64,000 nt of DNA from VXYK01 sp965214565. Its GTDB lineage: Bacteria; Actinomycetota; Acidimicrobiia; Acidimicrobiales; Aldehydirespiratoraceae. The notes under the pieces are model-generated. The model made no database searches and had not been told where the DNA came from. It was given only the letters and a program-made list of their open reading frames with translations. This document shows, piece by piece, positions 49,445 to 58,251 of the stretch. The translations under genes were made by a program, and so were the position numbers. Location: contig OZ243951.1 in NCBI GenBank assembly GCA_965214565.1, positions 2,108,001-2,172,000 of the forward strand, given 5' to 3'. Position 1 is the first letter of the stretch. Each line of letters opens with the position of its first letter.

Positions 49445-50596
49445 GTGCCTTTGACCCGATACGCGCGTATTGAGGAGTCGCCTTACTTGCGGCGCGCCCT
49501 CGACCACGCCGATCCAGACTCGTCTGCGTTGGCGGTCTACAACCACATGTACCACCTGCTCCACTACGGCGATCCTGTGGCCGAGTACTGGGCGCTCGTC
49601 GACGGCGTGACCCTCTGGGACGTGGCCTATCAACGCCAGGTTGAGATCCGCGGACCCGACGCCATGGCGTTCACCCAGACGCTGGTGCCGCGGGACCTGT
49701 CGAGCCACGAGGTCGGCCAGTGCAAATACGCTTTCATGACCAACCCAAACGGCGGAATAATCTGCGACCCGGTCATTCTGCGGCTCGACGAGGACCGCTT
49801 CTGGCTCAGCGCGGCGGACGCCGACGTACACCTCTGGTGCCAGGGTCTGCTGCACACAGCGGACTTCGACGTTGAGATCACGGTTCCAGATGTGGCGCCT
49901 GTGCAGATTCAGGGTCCCCAGGCGAGCGCCGTTATGGCCGACCTGTTCGGCGACGAGATCCTCGACCTCGGGTACTACCGCCTGGTTCAGACTCGCCACG
50001 GCTCGTTGGAACTGGTCGTCTCGCGCACCGGCTGGGGAGGGCTGTCGGGTTACGAGGTGTATGTCTGCGGCGCCCGCTGTAATGGCAACGCGGCGGCGGA
50101 ACAATGGTGGGACGCCGTCATGCGTGCCGGCGAACGCCATGAGATAATGGCCGCCGCCCCCAACCATGTGCGCCGGATCGAAGCCGGGATGCTGGCGTTC
50201 GGCTGTGATATCGACGACGGCACCAACCCGTTCGAAGTCTCCAACGGTTACGACTGGATGGTCGATCTGGAACAGCCCGACGATTTTGTCGGCAAGGACG
50301 CCCTGCGCCGCATCCGCGAGGAAGGCCCGACACGGCGCCTGGTCGGTGTCGACATCAATGGTCCCAACCTCGGAACGTTCACCGACGGTGCGATGCCACG
50401 GGTGCTCGGGGTCAATGTCGGCGATGTCGTGGTAGGGGAGCTCACCTCCGCCTGCTATTCGCCGCGGCTTCGCAAGAACATCGGGTATGCCATGGTCGGA
50501 ATCGACCACGGCACATTGGGACAGGAGTTTGTGGTGAACCATTCCGTCCATGGCTGCCTTGACGCGGTGGCAGTCAAGAAACCCCACTCCAAATGA
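49445..50596 (+). CDS. GcvT-family protein resembling DMSP demethylase DmdA
   Basis: A 383-residue stand-alone GcvT-fold protein, close in length to DmdA. LWDVAYQRQVEIRGPDAMAF, LVPRDLSSHEVGQCKYAF, NPNGGIICDPVILRL and FWLSAADADVHLWCQGL follow the DmdA pattern I remember from Pelagibacter better than the glycine-cleavage T protein. DmdA moves a methyl group from DMSP to THF, giving methyl-THF and methylmercaptopropionate. Similarity alone cannot separate true DmdA from DmdA-like aminomethyltransferases. The GTG start has GAGGAG 6 nt upstream. It overlaps a downstream MFS gene (ATGA). No dmdB, dmdC or dmdD is seen here. Confidence 0.7.
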   Translation: MPLTRYARIEESPYLRRALDHADPDSSALAVYNHMYHLLHYGDPVAEYWALVDGVTLWDVAYQRQVEIRGPDAMAFTQTLVPRDLSSHEVGQCKYAFMTNPNGGIICDPVILRLDEDRFWLSAADADVHLWCQGLLHTADFDVEITVPDVAPVQIQGPQASAVMADLFGDEILDLGYYRLVQTRHGSLELVVSRTGWGGLSGYEVYVCGARCNGNAAAEQWWDAVMRAGERHEIMAAAPNHVRRIEAGMLAFGCDIDDGTNPFEVSNGYDWMVDLEQPDDFVGKDALRRIREEGPTRRLVGVDINGPNLGTFTDGAMPRVLGVNVGDVVVGELTSACYSPRLRKNIGYAMVGIDHGTLGQEFVVNHSVHGCLDAVAVKKPHSK

Positions 50597-51924
50597 CCGG
50601 GCCCTCCCCATCCGGCGAAACGGGCAGGGCCGACAGAACCGAAGTGGGCGACGAAGCGGGGATTGAGGGCGGTCCGTTCCTCTCGGTCAACCCGGTGGTT
50701 GCCGCCCGCGGCCTGCTGCTCGGGATCGCGCTGCTGATGGCCGGCAACGGCCTTCAACGGTCTCTACTGGGGGTCCGTTCTGAATCAGAGGGATTCAGCG
50801 TGGTTGCTATCGGTGTCGTGATGGCGTCCTATTTCGCCGGGTTCTTTCTCGGTGGTCTGTACGTTCAGCGGCTCATCACGCGGGTGGGTCACATCCGGGT
50901 GTTCGCGGCTCTCGCATCGCTGGTCTCGGGTGCTGCGCTGGTGTACGTGCTGTTCATCTCGCCAGTGTCGTGGGCATTGATGATGTTCGTGACGGGAATG
51001 TGCATATCGGGTCTTGTCGTGGTCGCGGAGTCGTGGCTCAACGACATGGCAACCAACGCCACCCGCGGCCGCCTCCTCGCGATGTACATGGTCACAACGA
51101 TGGGCGGGATGACTCTCGGCCAGTTCCTGCTCGAGACCGCAGACATCGACGGGTTCAGGCTCTTCGTGCTCGCCTCGCTGCTGGTCTCGGCCTCTCTGGT
51201 TCCGGTGACGCTGTCCGCCTCGAGCAACCCGCCTCTCAGTGTTCCCGAACCACTGTCGACCCGTGAACTGGCGCGCAACGTCCCCACAGGAGTGATCTCG
51301 GCGTTCTGGGTGGGGACCTCCGCGGGCGTGTTGATGGGACTCGGGGCCGTGTACGCGGTGACAGTCGAGCTTCCCGCGTCGCGGATCTCGCTGTTCCTCG
51401 CTGCGCCGCTGCTCGGCTCGATCGTCATGCAGTGGCCGGTCGGTTGGCTGTCCGACCGGGTCGGCCGTCGACCGGTCATGTGGTGGGTCGCCGTTGCTGC
51501 CAGCGTCATCGGTGTCGTCCTGGCCCTGGTCGACCCGAAGTCCTGGCTGGTCATCGCCTTGATGTTCGGCCTCGGAGGGATGACCTTCTCGTTGTACTCG
51601 TTGACGATCGCATACACCGCGGACTGGCTCCCCCAATCCCAGCTGACCGCGGCCTCGGCGTCGTTGGTTCGGATCAACGGTGTGGGGGCGGTGATCGGTC
51701 CGCTCGTTGTGGCTCCAGCCATGGCCTACACCTCGACTCAGGCCTACTACTGGGTGCTGGTTGTCACCCACGGCCTGATCGCCGCCTACATCAGTTGGCG
51801 TTCGTTGTTCCGCAACCCTGTGCCCAGAGAACTGCAGAGGGCCTTCGTCGTCTACCCCGCGAGAGCCTCCGCTGTCGCATCCAACCTGATCGGTCGTCGC
51901 CGCCGCGTCCACGATTCTTCTTGA
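50593..51924 (+). CDS. MFS transporter (YcaD-like)
   Basis: A 443-residue transporter with about twelve membrane segments (VVAARGLLLGIALLMAGNGL, VVAIGVVMASYFAGFFLGGL, LLGSIVMQWPVGWLSDRVGR). SESWLNDMATNATRGRLLAM-like sequence (VAESWLND in this copy) is typical of the YcaD branch. Translationally coupled to the DmdA-like gene, so it may import or export a related small molecule; the substrate is unknown. It converges with the MttB gene at 51940. Confidence 0.85.
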   Translation: MTGPSPSGETGRADRTEVGDEAGIEGGPFLSVNPVVAARGLLLGIALLMAGNGLQRSLLGVRSESEGFSVVAIGVVMASYFAGFFLGGLYVQRLITRVGHIRVFAALASLVSGAALVYVLFISPVSWALMMFVTGMCISGLVVVAESWLNDMATNATRGRLLAMYMVTTMGGMTLGQFLLETADIDGFRLFVLASLLVSASLVPVTLSASSNPPLSVPEPLSTRELARNVPTGVISAFWVGTSAGVLMGLGAVYAVTVELPASRISLFLAAPLLGSIVMQWPVGWLSDRVGRRPVMWWVAVAASVIGVVLALVDPKSWLVIALMFGLGGMTFSLYSLTIAYTADWLPQSQLTAASASLVRINGVGAVIGPLVVAPAMAYTSTQAYYWVLVVTHGLIAAYISWRSLFRNPVPRELQRAFVVYPARASAVASNLIGRRRRVHDSS

Positions 51925-51939
51925 TCCCGTAGCACGAGG

Positions 51940-53514
51940 TCAGTAGGCGGCGTCGGGCATTTCTGACTTGCGTCGGGCGATGTAGTCGCGCAACTCCGCA
52001 TCGATGGCGTCGTCGAGTGGCGGGGCCTCATATTGCGCCAACAGCTCCTTCCACTGCGTGTTGGCCCTCTGCGCGGCGCTCAGGCTTCCTTCTGCCTCCC
52101 ATTGCTCGAAGCTGTTGTTGTCGGCGATCGATGAGCGGTAGAAGGCCGTCTCGAAATTGGCCAGCGTGTGGGCATTGCCCAGAAAGTGGTCACCGTGGGG
52201 GTTGGTGTGGAAGGCGTCCATCGCCTGACCGTTATCCGACATGTCGATGCCCCGGGCATACACGCCCATCATTCCGAGCTGGTCAGCGTCCATTATCAGT
52301 TTCTCGTAGCCGAGCGTGAGTCCTCCCTCAAGCCATCCCGCGGCATGCAGCACGAAATTCACACCGGCTTCAACCGTCGGAAGGATGGTTGAAGCCGACT
52401 CGTAGGCCGCTTGCGCATCGGCCGCCTTGGACGACGTGAACTGGCCGCCGGAGCGGAACGGCACCCCGACGCGCCGCGCCAACGCAGCCATCACGTTGAT
52501 CGCCTGGCCTGCTTCGGGCGTGCCGAAAGTCGGTGCGCCGGTCGCCATCGACATCGACGAGGCGAAGGTGCCGAAGATGACCGGCGCTCCTGGACGTACA
52601 AGCTGGTAGTAGGCCATTCCGGAGAGAGCCTCAGCCAGCGCCTGGGTACACAGCGCGGCAACCGTCACCGGCGACATTGCCCCAGCGAGGATGAACGGCG
52701 AGATGATTGCCGCCTGGTTGGCTCGGGCGTACTCGGTAGCCGCTCCGAGCATCGTGGAGTCCCATCGCAGTGGTGAAGAGGCGTTGATCAGCGATGTCAT
52801 CACGGTCCGGTCGTTGAGGTCGCCGCCGAAGGCGATACGCGACAACTCAATGGAGTCGGCTGCCCGTTCGGGCGCGGTGACCGAACCCATGTAGGGCTTG
52901 TCGCTGTAGGCGATGTGGGAATACACCATGTCGAGGTGCCGCTTGTTGACCGGCACATCCACCGGCTCGCAGACCGTGCCGCCGGAATGATGCAGGTGGG
53001 GAAGGAGATACGTGAGCTTGACCGCGTTCTGGAAGTCTGTGAGTGTTGCGTAACGCCGACCGTTGTCGAGGTCGGTTACGAACGGCGAACCGTAGTTGGG
53101 AGCGAAGACGGTGCTGTTGGCTCCGATCTTGACGCTCCGTTGCGGGTTTCGGGCGTGCTGGGTGTACACCTCCGGAGCGCTGCGCGCCAGAATCTCGCGG
53201 CACATGCCCCGGGGGAACCGGACCAGGTCGCCGTCGATGTCGGCGCCGGCGTCGCGCCACAGTTCGATGGCTGACGGGAACTCCTGGAAGGCGATCCCGA
53301 CTTCGGCCAGGATCGTCTCGGCGTTCGCTTCTATCTGAGCCAGACCCTCCTCGTCGAGCATCTCGACTGGGGGCAGCTTCCGCTCGAGGTATGCTACGGT
53401 CTGCGCGGTCGAGGCGGCCCGGGCCGCTTGGCGGCTGGCGCGACCGCCGCCGCGGCGCCCCCGCCTCGAGCGGTCGCCGGGTTGAGAAGTGGTGCTGGGT
53501 TCGGTGTCGGTCAT
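51940..53514 (-). CDS. MttB-family corrinoid-dependent methyltransferase, non-pyrrolysine
   Basis: A 524-residue paralogue of the protein at 28897. GLAQIEANAETILAEVGIAF, PNYGSPFVTDLDNGRRYATL, SPFILAGAMSPVTVAALC and VLHAAGWLEGGLTLGYEKL are family landmarks. No in-frame amber codon. It is the last gene of the corrinoid operon and overlaps the reactivase gene by 4 bp, so it is the natural partner of the corrinoid protein at 57480. The expected reaction is transfer of a methyl group from a quaternary or tertiary amine to Co(I). Substrate unknown; glycine betaine is the first candidate. Confidence 0.87.
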   Translation of the reverse strand: MTDTEPSTTSQPGDRSRRGRRGGGRASRQAARAASTAQTVAYLERKLPPVEMLDEEGLAQIEANAETILAEVGIAFQEFPSAIELWRDAGADIDGDLVRFPRGMCREILARSAPEVYTQHARNPQRSVKIGANSTVFAPNYGSPFVTDLDNGRRYATLTDFQNAVKLTYLLPHLHHSGGTVCEPVDVPVNKRHLDMVYSHIAYSDKPYMGSVTAPERAADSIELSRIAFGGDLNDRTVMTSLINASSPLRWDSTMLGAATEYARANQAAIISPFILAGAMSPVTVAALCTQALAEALSGMAYYQLVRPGAPVIFGTFASSMSMATGAPTFGTPEAGQAINVMAALARRVGVPFRSGGQFTSSKAADAQAAYESASTILPTVEAGVNFVLHAAGWLEGGLTLGYEKLIMDADQLGMMGVYARGIDMSDNGQAMDAFHTNPHGDHFLGNAHTLANFETAFYRSSIADNNSFEQWEAEGSLSAAQRANTQWKELLAQYEAPPLDDAIDAELRDYIARRKSEMPDAAY

Positions 53515-55568
53515 GTCGCCTCCGTACGGGGAGTCTCGGCGCCGGTGCGTCGTCGGCGGTTGCGGTGTCCGGTTGCTGTCGCGGCTTGGCGCACAGGCAG
53601 GTCGACGAGCTTGGACAGCTCGACCGGTGGCGCAGACTTGTGGGGGAAGGCCATCGCCGCGACGAACAGTTCCTGAAAGCGGGGTTCAGTTGCGGTCTCG
53701 ATCTTTTCGATGCGGATGACGGTTTCAGCGATCTCGTGGCGTTGCGCTGCGGACAGCAGCATGCGCACGGCTCCGGCGCCTGAGGCGTTGCCGACAGCTC
53801 TCACTGCGCTTGGTTCACAGTCGGGGACGAGGCCCAGAACGAGCGCATACAGAGGGTCGATGTGGGCGCCGAAGGCTCCCGCAAGCCGGATGTCTCCGAC
53901 CTGAATTACTCCGGCGTGTTCCATCAACAGGTCGATCCCGGCGCGCAGCGCAGCCCCGGCCAGCTGGATCTGGCGCACATCGTTCTGGGTGATGAACAGC
54001 GGAGCAGGCCCTGAGCGGATCACATAACGGAAGGTGCGTCCCTCGGGCTCAACGTATGGTGTGCGCGTCGCCAACGACGCACCGATAACCCCGTTGCTGT
54101 CGCAAACACCTGCCAGGAACATCTCGCCGATGACCTCGATGATCGCCGATCCGCAGAGACCCGCAATGTCGAGATGTGCGACGTCTTCGGCGAAACCGGG
54201 ATCGTCGTTCCAGAGATCAGAGCCGATCACCTTGTAACGAGCCGCGAACGTCTCGCGGTCGATGCGCACCCGCTCGATTGCTCCCGTTGTGGCTCGCATC
54301 CCGCACGATATTTGGGCACCCTCGAACGCGGGCCCGGTGGGCGAAGAAGCCGCATAGGTCTTCGCCGGTGTTCCGAGCACGATCTCGGCGTTGGTGCCGA
54401 CGTCGACCATCAGCTGCGGCGCGGCGGCGCGATGGGTCCCCTCGTTGAGCACCGCGGCCGAGGCGTCGGCTCCGACATGGCCGGCGATGCAGGGGCCGAC
54501 ATGGGCCCGTGCAGAACGCAGCGACAGTCCGAGTTCGTCGGCTCTCATATCGACGGGTGCGCTTACGGCGAGGGTGAACGGGGCGGCGCCGAGCGGGGTC
54601 GGATCGATCCCCAATAGCAGGTGGTGCATGACCGGGTTCCCGACCACTACCAGGTCGTGGATCCGGGTTCGCAGCTCCTCGCTCGGTTCGCTGACCTCGC
54701 CGGCCAAGTCGTCGATCAACCCGTCGAGTGCTTCCCGCACCGCCGATGTCAGCTCCTGCTCGCCCCCCGGATTCATCATCACGTAGCTGACTCGGCTCAT
54801 GAGGTCTTCGCCGAAGCGGATCTGAGGGTTCATGGTCCCGGCGTGGGCAACCACGTCACCTGAGGCGAGGTCCACCAGATAACCGGCGATCGTGGTGCTT
54901 CCGACATCGATGGCGACGCCGTAGACCGCCTCGTCGAATCCGGGGCGTACGGCCAGCACCGTGCCGTCGCAGTGCACGATTGCGGTGATTGCGCGGTTCC
55001 CGTCGGTGACCGCCGGTCCGAGATCGGGGAGCACCCGGGCATCGACTGTGGCTCCGGCTATACCCCAGTCAGACTCGAGTGAGTCGGCGAGCAGGTCGCT
55101 CAATGCTCGTTCGTCGCCGAGCACCTGCGCGGGTACTTCGACGTAGCGCGCGGTGATCATCGGGTCGACGGTCAACCCCTCGAGGTTGATCTTCTTGCGG
55201 ACCACTGGTCTGTGCACCTGACTGTCGGTCGGTACATCGATCGCCACGGCTGACCGAACGATTGCCTGACATCCGAGGCGGTTGCCCGACGTGATTTCGC
55301 GGCGTCCCCTGTAGTCGTCCTCGCTTTGCGTCCAGGCGTTGAGGGACTGCGCGGTGGAGCTGATCTTCCACTTGGCGAACTCGCCGAACGAGGGGGTGAC
55401 TTGGCAACGCCCGCAGAGTCCGCGGCCCCCGCAAGTGGAGTCGAGGTCGATCCCGCCGGAGCGGGCGGCGTCGAGCACAGTGGTTCCCACGGGCACGGTC
55501 ACCTGCCTCCCCGAGGGCATGAAGACCAGCGTGGCGTCGTCGCCTGAGGATGCGGGTTCCGCGGGCAT
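53511..55568 (-). CDS. Corrinoid protein reductive activator (RACo/RamA-like, ASKHA-type ATPase)
   Basis: A 685-residue protein that would use ATP to return oxidised Co(II) corrinoid to Co(I). An N-terminal [2Fe-2S] ferredoxin domain (Cys46, Cys52, Cys55, Cys100; STCGGRGLCGRCQV) precedes the DUF4445/ASKHA core (YGVAIDVGSTTIAGYLVDL, VVVGNPVMHHLLLGIDPTPL, LMVDVGTNAEIVLG, GPAFEGAQISCGMRA, LAGAFGAHID). An Arg-rich tail follows. I use the ATG at 55568, just after the upstream stop; a longer frame to 55664 overlaps the pterin methyltransferase gene. It overlaps the MttB gene by 4 bp. Confidence 0.9.
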   Translation of the reverse strand: MPAEPASSGDDATLVFMPSGRQVTVPVGTTVLDAARSGGIDLDSTCGGRGLCGRCQVTPSFGEFAKWKISSTAQSLNAWTQSEDDYRGRREITSGNRLGCQAIVRSAVAIDVPTDSQVHRPVVRKKINLEGLTVDPMITARYVEVPAQVLGDERALSDLLADSLESDWGIAGATVDARVLPDLGPAVTDGNRAITAIVHCDGTVLAVRPGFDEAVYGVAIDVGSTTIAGYLVDLASGDVVAHAGTMNPQIRFGEDLMSRVSYVMMNPGGEQELTSAVREALDGLIDDLAGEVSEPSEELRTRIHDLVVVGNPVMHHLLLGIDPTPLGAAPFTLAVSAPVDMRADELGLSLRSARAHVGPCIAGHVGADASAAVLNEGTHRAAAPQLMVDVGTNAEIVLGTPAKTYAASSPTGPAFEGAQISCGMRATTGAIERVRIDRETFAARYKVIGSDLWNDDPGFAEDVAHLDIAGLCGSAIIEVIGEMFLAGVCDSNGVIGASLATRTPYVEPEGRTFRYVIRSGPAPLFITQNDVRQIQLAGAALRAGIDLLMEHAGVIQVGDIRLAGAFGAHIDPLYALVLGLVPDCEPSAVRAVGNASGAGAVRMLLSAAQRHEIAETVIRIEKIETATEPRFQELFVAAMAFPHKSAPPVELSKLVDLPVRQAATATGHRNRRRRTGAETPRTEAT

Positions 55569-55575
55569 TACAGGT

Positions 55576-56475
55576 TCAGGCGATCCTTCGACGGTTGGTG
55601 CGCCGCCGAGCGCGTCCCTCTCCCTCGGCTGCCGGGGCACGGTACTCGCGGATCCATGCCGCACAGTCGCGGTCGTGGCCTGCGAGCACGTCGGCCGCCA
55701 TCACCGCCGTCTTCACCTCGGGATGCATCGGGTTCATGATGGCTGAACTCATGCCCGCGCCGATGCCCATGGCCAGAAAGGTACCGGTGATGGCGTGGCG
55801 GTTGGGCAGACCGAAACTGACGTTGGATGCGCCGCAGGTGGTGTTGACCTTCAACTCATCGCGTAGGCGACGGACCAGGGCGAAGACCTGCCTGCCTGCG
55901 GTGCCCATGGCCCCGATGGGCATCACCAACGGGTCGACGACCACATCGGAGGAGGGAATCCCGAAGTCGGAGGCTGCATGCACGATCTTGCGGGCCACTT
56001 CGAACCGTACGTCGGGGTCCTCGCTGATTCCGGTCTCGTCGTTGGAGATTGCGACCACTGCCGCTCCTGCTTTGGCCACAAGCGGCAGCACCCGCTCGAG
56101 GACTTCGTCTTCGCCGGTGACGGAGTTGATCAGTGGTTTGCCCTCGTAGACGGCTATCCCGGCCTCCAGTGCCTCAATGATCGAGGAATCGATCGCGAGG
56201 GGGACGTCGGTGATCGACTGCACCAGTTTGATCGCTTGGCTGAGGAGAGCCGGTTCGTCGGCCAACGGGATACCGGCGTTGACGTCGAGCATGTGGGCCC
56301 CGGCCTCGATCTGAGCTATAGCATCAGCCTCGACCCGGCTGAAGTCCCCGTTCTTCATTTCTTCGGCCAACAGCTTGCGGCCTGTGGGGTTGATGCGTTC
56401 ACCAATCATCACGAAGGGCCGATTAAACCCGATTACCACTTCTTTGGTGGCAGAACTGATGACGGTTTCAGTCAT
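55576..56475 (-). CDS. Methyltetrahydrofolate:corrinoid methyltransferase (MtgA/AcsE-like)
   Basis: A 299-residue pterin-binding TIM-barrel protein. FVMIGERINPTGRKLLAEEM is the family start; AHMLDVNAGIPLADE, PLAIDSSIIEALEAGI, LINSVTGEDE, GAAVVAISNDETG and TTCGASNVSFGLPNRHAI follow in the right order. It should move the methyl group from the corrinoid protein to THF, giving methyl-THF for MetF. The C-terminus ends in an Arg-rich tail (EGRARRRTNRRRIA) not typical of the family. It overlaps the preceding small gene by 8 bp. Confidence 0.9.
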   Translation of the reverse strand: MTETVISSATKEVVIGFNRPFVMIGERINPTGRKLLAEEMKNGDFSRVEADAIAQIEAGAHMLDVNAGIPLADEPALLSQAIKLVQSITDVPLAIDSSIIEALEAGIAVYEGKPLINSVTGEDEVLERVLPLVAKAGAAVVAISNDETGISEDPDVRFEVARKIVHAASDFGIPSSDVVVDPLVMPIGAMGTAGRQVFALVRRLRDELKVNTTCGASNVSFGLPNRHAITGTFLAMGIGAGMSSAIMNPMHPEVKTAVMAADVLAGHDRDCAAWIREYRAPAAEGEGRARRRTNRRRIA

Positions 56476-56818
56476 GGTGTGGAGTCGCTTTCTCGCTTTG
56501 AGGTTCGAGACCGCCGTTGGTGACCAGGGTCTCGAGCCGTTGCGGGTGGTAGTCGCTGTGGATGTCTTCGGCTGCGGATTGCGCGGCCGCTATGGCATCG
56601 CCGGATACGGTCGTGGTGACGCGACGCCACTGCTCGATGTATTTGTGGGTCTCGGTGAGTCCCGCTACGTGGGCGGCGCGGTCGATGGCGTGCTGGAAGC
56701 GGGGGTGGAGCATGATCTTGGTGTCGAGCCCGCTGGTCGCAGTGGCGGTGACCTGGGCGGGAATGTCTCGCCAGTAGATGGTTGCGACTGCAGGGGTTCG
56801 GCTCCGTCGTCTGCTCAT
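56468..56818 (-). CDS. Small PF13769-like ('virulence factor' family) protein
   Basis: A 116-residue soluble protein. ATIYWRDIPAQVTATA and FQHAIDRAAHVAGLTETHKY followed by IEQWRR fit the family annotated, without functional proof, as virulence factor (PF13769). From memory, members occur next to corrinoid methyltransferase genes in marine Proteobacteria. Here it lies between DUF1638 and the pterin methyltransferase, overlapping both (ATGA at each end or close). A role in corrinoid or methyl handling is suggested by position; the name is probably misleading. The longer frame up to 57343 is only a shadow of DUF1638. Confidence 0.75.
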   Translation of the reverse strand: MSRRRSRTPAVATIYWRDIPAQVTATATSGLDTKIMLHPRFQHAIDRAAHVAGLTETHKYIEQWRRVTTTVSGDAIAAAQSAAEDIHSDYHPQRLETLVTNGGLEPQSEKATPHHD

Positions 56819-57483
56819 AGCACGGCCGGTTGTCTGCGGGCGAGATCGAAGATCTGACTCTCGAGTTCTCCGTATCCGGTACTGAGCCGCTGATAGGCGA
56901 GACCGAGCCTGTTGGCGGCGGCGAGGGCCTTCTCGTCGAGCACCGGATCGTCGGTCTGGGCCAGGTAGATCAGCTTGGTGTAGTTGCCGAAGTACATGTC
57001 GCGCAGTTCGGGGTGGGCTTCGATTCCCAGTCCGCCCATGATGATGCGCTCGAAGTGCTTGACCAGATAGTCGGTGAGGTAGAACGCGGTCGGGTCGTCG
57101 TCGTGCATGGTGTCGAACCGCTCCCCACCTGCGAAGAACTGGTAGCAGTGGGCGCCGGGCATCATCTCGATCTCGGTCCCGGATTCCCGGTACTCGTGAC
57201 AGACGTCGACGAGTTCGCCTTTGGTGCCGCAGTCTGCGTACCCGAGCAGGACCCGTTCGTATGCGCCTTCGCAGCGCTTCAGGCGCTGGCGGACAGCCTT
57301 GCCGATTCTCTCTGGTCGGTTGTGAAGGTAAGCGGGCAGGCACTCGAGCGTGACGTTGTCGAGTTGATGGAGCCGGGAGACGTCACGGATCTCGCGGGCC
57401 AGTGCACCGCAGGCGAGTATCAGCACCTTGGGAGCGCCGAAGGTGGTGCTCGCAGGGTCTGACGAGCCACCCGGATTGGTCAT
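56815..57483 (-). CDS. DUF1638 family protein
   Basis: A 222-residue protein of unknown biochemical function. VLILACGALAREIRDV, LLGYADCGTKGELVDVC and MMPGAHCYQFFAGG place it in DUF1638, whose conserved Cys and His residues suggest metal or cofactor binding. Overlaps the corrinoid gene (ATGA) and the PF13769-like gene. The fixed place inside a corrinoid operon suggests a role in corrinoid loading, repair or methyl-group handling; this is inference. Confidence 0.82.
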   Translation of the reverse strand: MTNPGGSSDPASTTFGAPKVLILACGALAREIRDVSRLHQLDNVTLECLPAYLHNRPERIGKAVRQRLKRCEGAYERVLLGYADCGTKGELVDVCHEYRESGTEIEMMPGAHCYQFFAGGERFDTMHDDDPTAFYLTDYLVKHFERIIMGGLGIEAHPELRDMYFGNYTKLIYLAQTDDPVLDEKALAAANRLGLAYQRLSTGYGELESQIFDLARRQPAVL

Positions 57484-58199
57484 GCCGCTCTGCGAGCAGC
57501 AACCAGCGACGAGGCGACTTCGGCTGCCACCGCGGCGTCGCGGCAGTAGGCGTCGGCACCGATGGCCTCGCCGAACTCCTCGTTGAGGGGCGCTCCTCCG
57601 ACGATGACGGTGTAGTCGTCCCGCAGGCCCTTCTCGACGAGCGTGTCGATCACCACCTTCATATAAGGCATGGTGGTGGTGAGCAGGGCCGACATCCCCA
57701 GAATGTCGGGCTTGTGCTCCTCGAGGGCGGCGAGGAACTCGTCCACGTCGGTGTTGATGCCGAGGTCGAACACTTCGAATCCGGCGCCTTCGAGCATCAT
57801 TCCGACAAGGTTCTTGCCGATGTCGTGAATGTCGCCCTTGACTGTGCCGATGACGATGCTGCCGATGGGCTCGGCGCCTGTCTCCGCCAGCAGGGGTCGC
57901 AGGATTGCCATGCCTGCCTTCATCGCTTTGGCGGCGAGCAGCACTTCGGGAACGAAGAGGATCCCGTCGCGGAAGTCGATCCCGACGATGCGCATCCCTT
58001 CAACTAGCGCGTCGTTGAGGACTTTGTCGGCGGGCCAGCCCCGGTCCAGCAGAATGCGAGTACCTTCGTCGATCTCCTCGTCGAGCCCGTCGTAGAGGTC
58101 GTCGTGCATCTGAGCTGTCAAGTCCTCGTCGCTCAGCGCGTTCAGATCAATCTCATCGAAGTCTGTGTCTTCGCCGGGGGTGTCGGGGTCGTTGGTCAT
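57480..58199 (-). CDS. Methyltransferase cognate corrinoid protein
   Basis: A 239-residue MtbC/MttC-like carrier that shuttles a methyl group on cobalamin. An acidic N-terminal extension (1-45) is followed by the helical cap domain (LVEGMRIVGIDFRDGILFVP, then EVLLAAKAMKAGM) and the Rossmann B12 domain with the His-on motif GDIHDIGKN (His125 as the lower cobalt ligand), GMSALLTTTMPYM and IVGGAPLNEEF. The ATG at 58199 has AGGAG 8 nt upstream. It is the first gene of the six-gene operon, with paired operators 53-85 bp upstream of the start. Confidence 0.95.
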   Translation of the reverse strand: MTNDPDTPGEDTDFDEIDLNALSDEDLTAQMHDDLYDGLDEEIDEGTRILLDRGWPADKVLNDALVEGMRIVGIDFRDGILFVPEVLLAAKAMKAGMAILRPLLAETGAEPIGSIVIGTVKGDIHDIGKNLVGMMLEGAGFEVFDLGINTDVDEFLAALEEHKPDILGMSALLTTTMPYMKVVIDTLVEKGLRDDYTVIVGGAPLNEEFGEAIGADAYCRDAAVAAEVASSLVAARRAA

Positions 58200-58251
58200 T
58201 CGGACGGCTCCTAGAGGTGTGGCTGGGTCTGGGGCATCCACGGAACTGTTG

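Noticed and set aside
28897..53514. Pyrrolysine in the MttB-family proteins
   Set aside because: Neither gene has an in-frame amber codon; both read through to normal ends.
56468..57343. A 291-residue minus-strand frame
   Set aside because: Upstream of 56818 it is an Arg-rich shadow of DUF1638. Only the last 116 codons look like a real protein.
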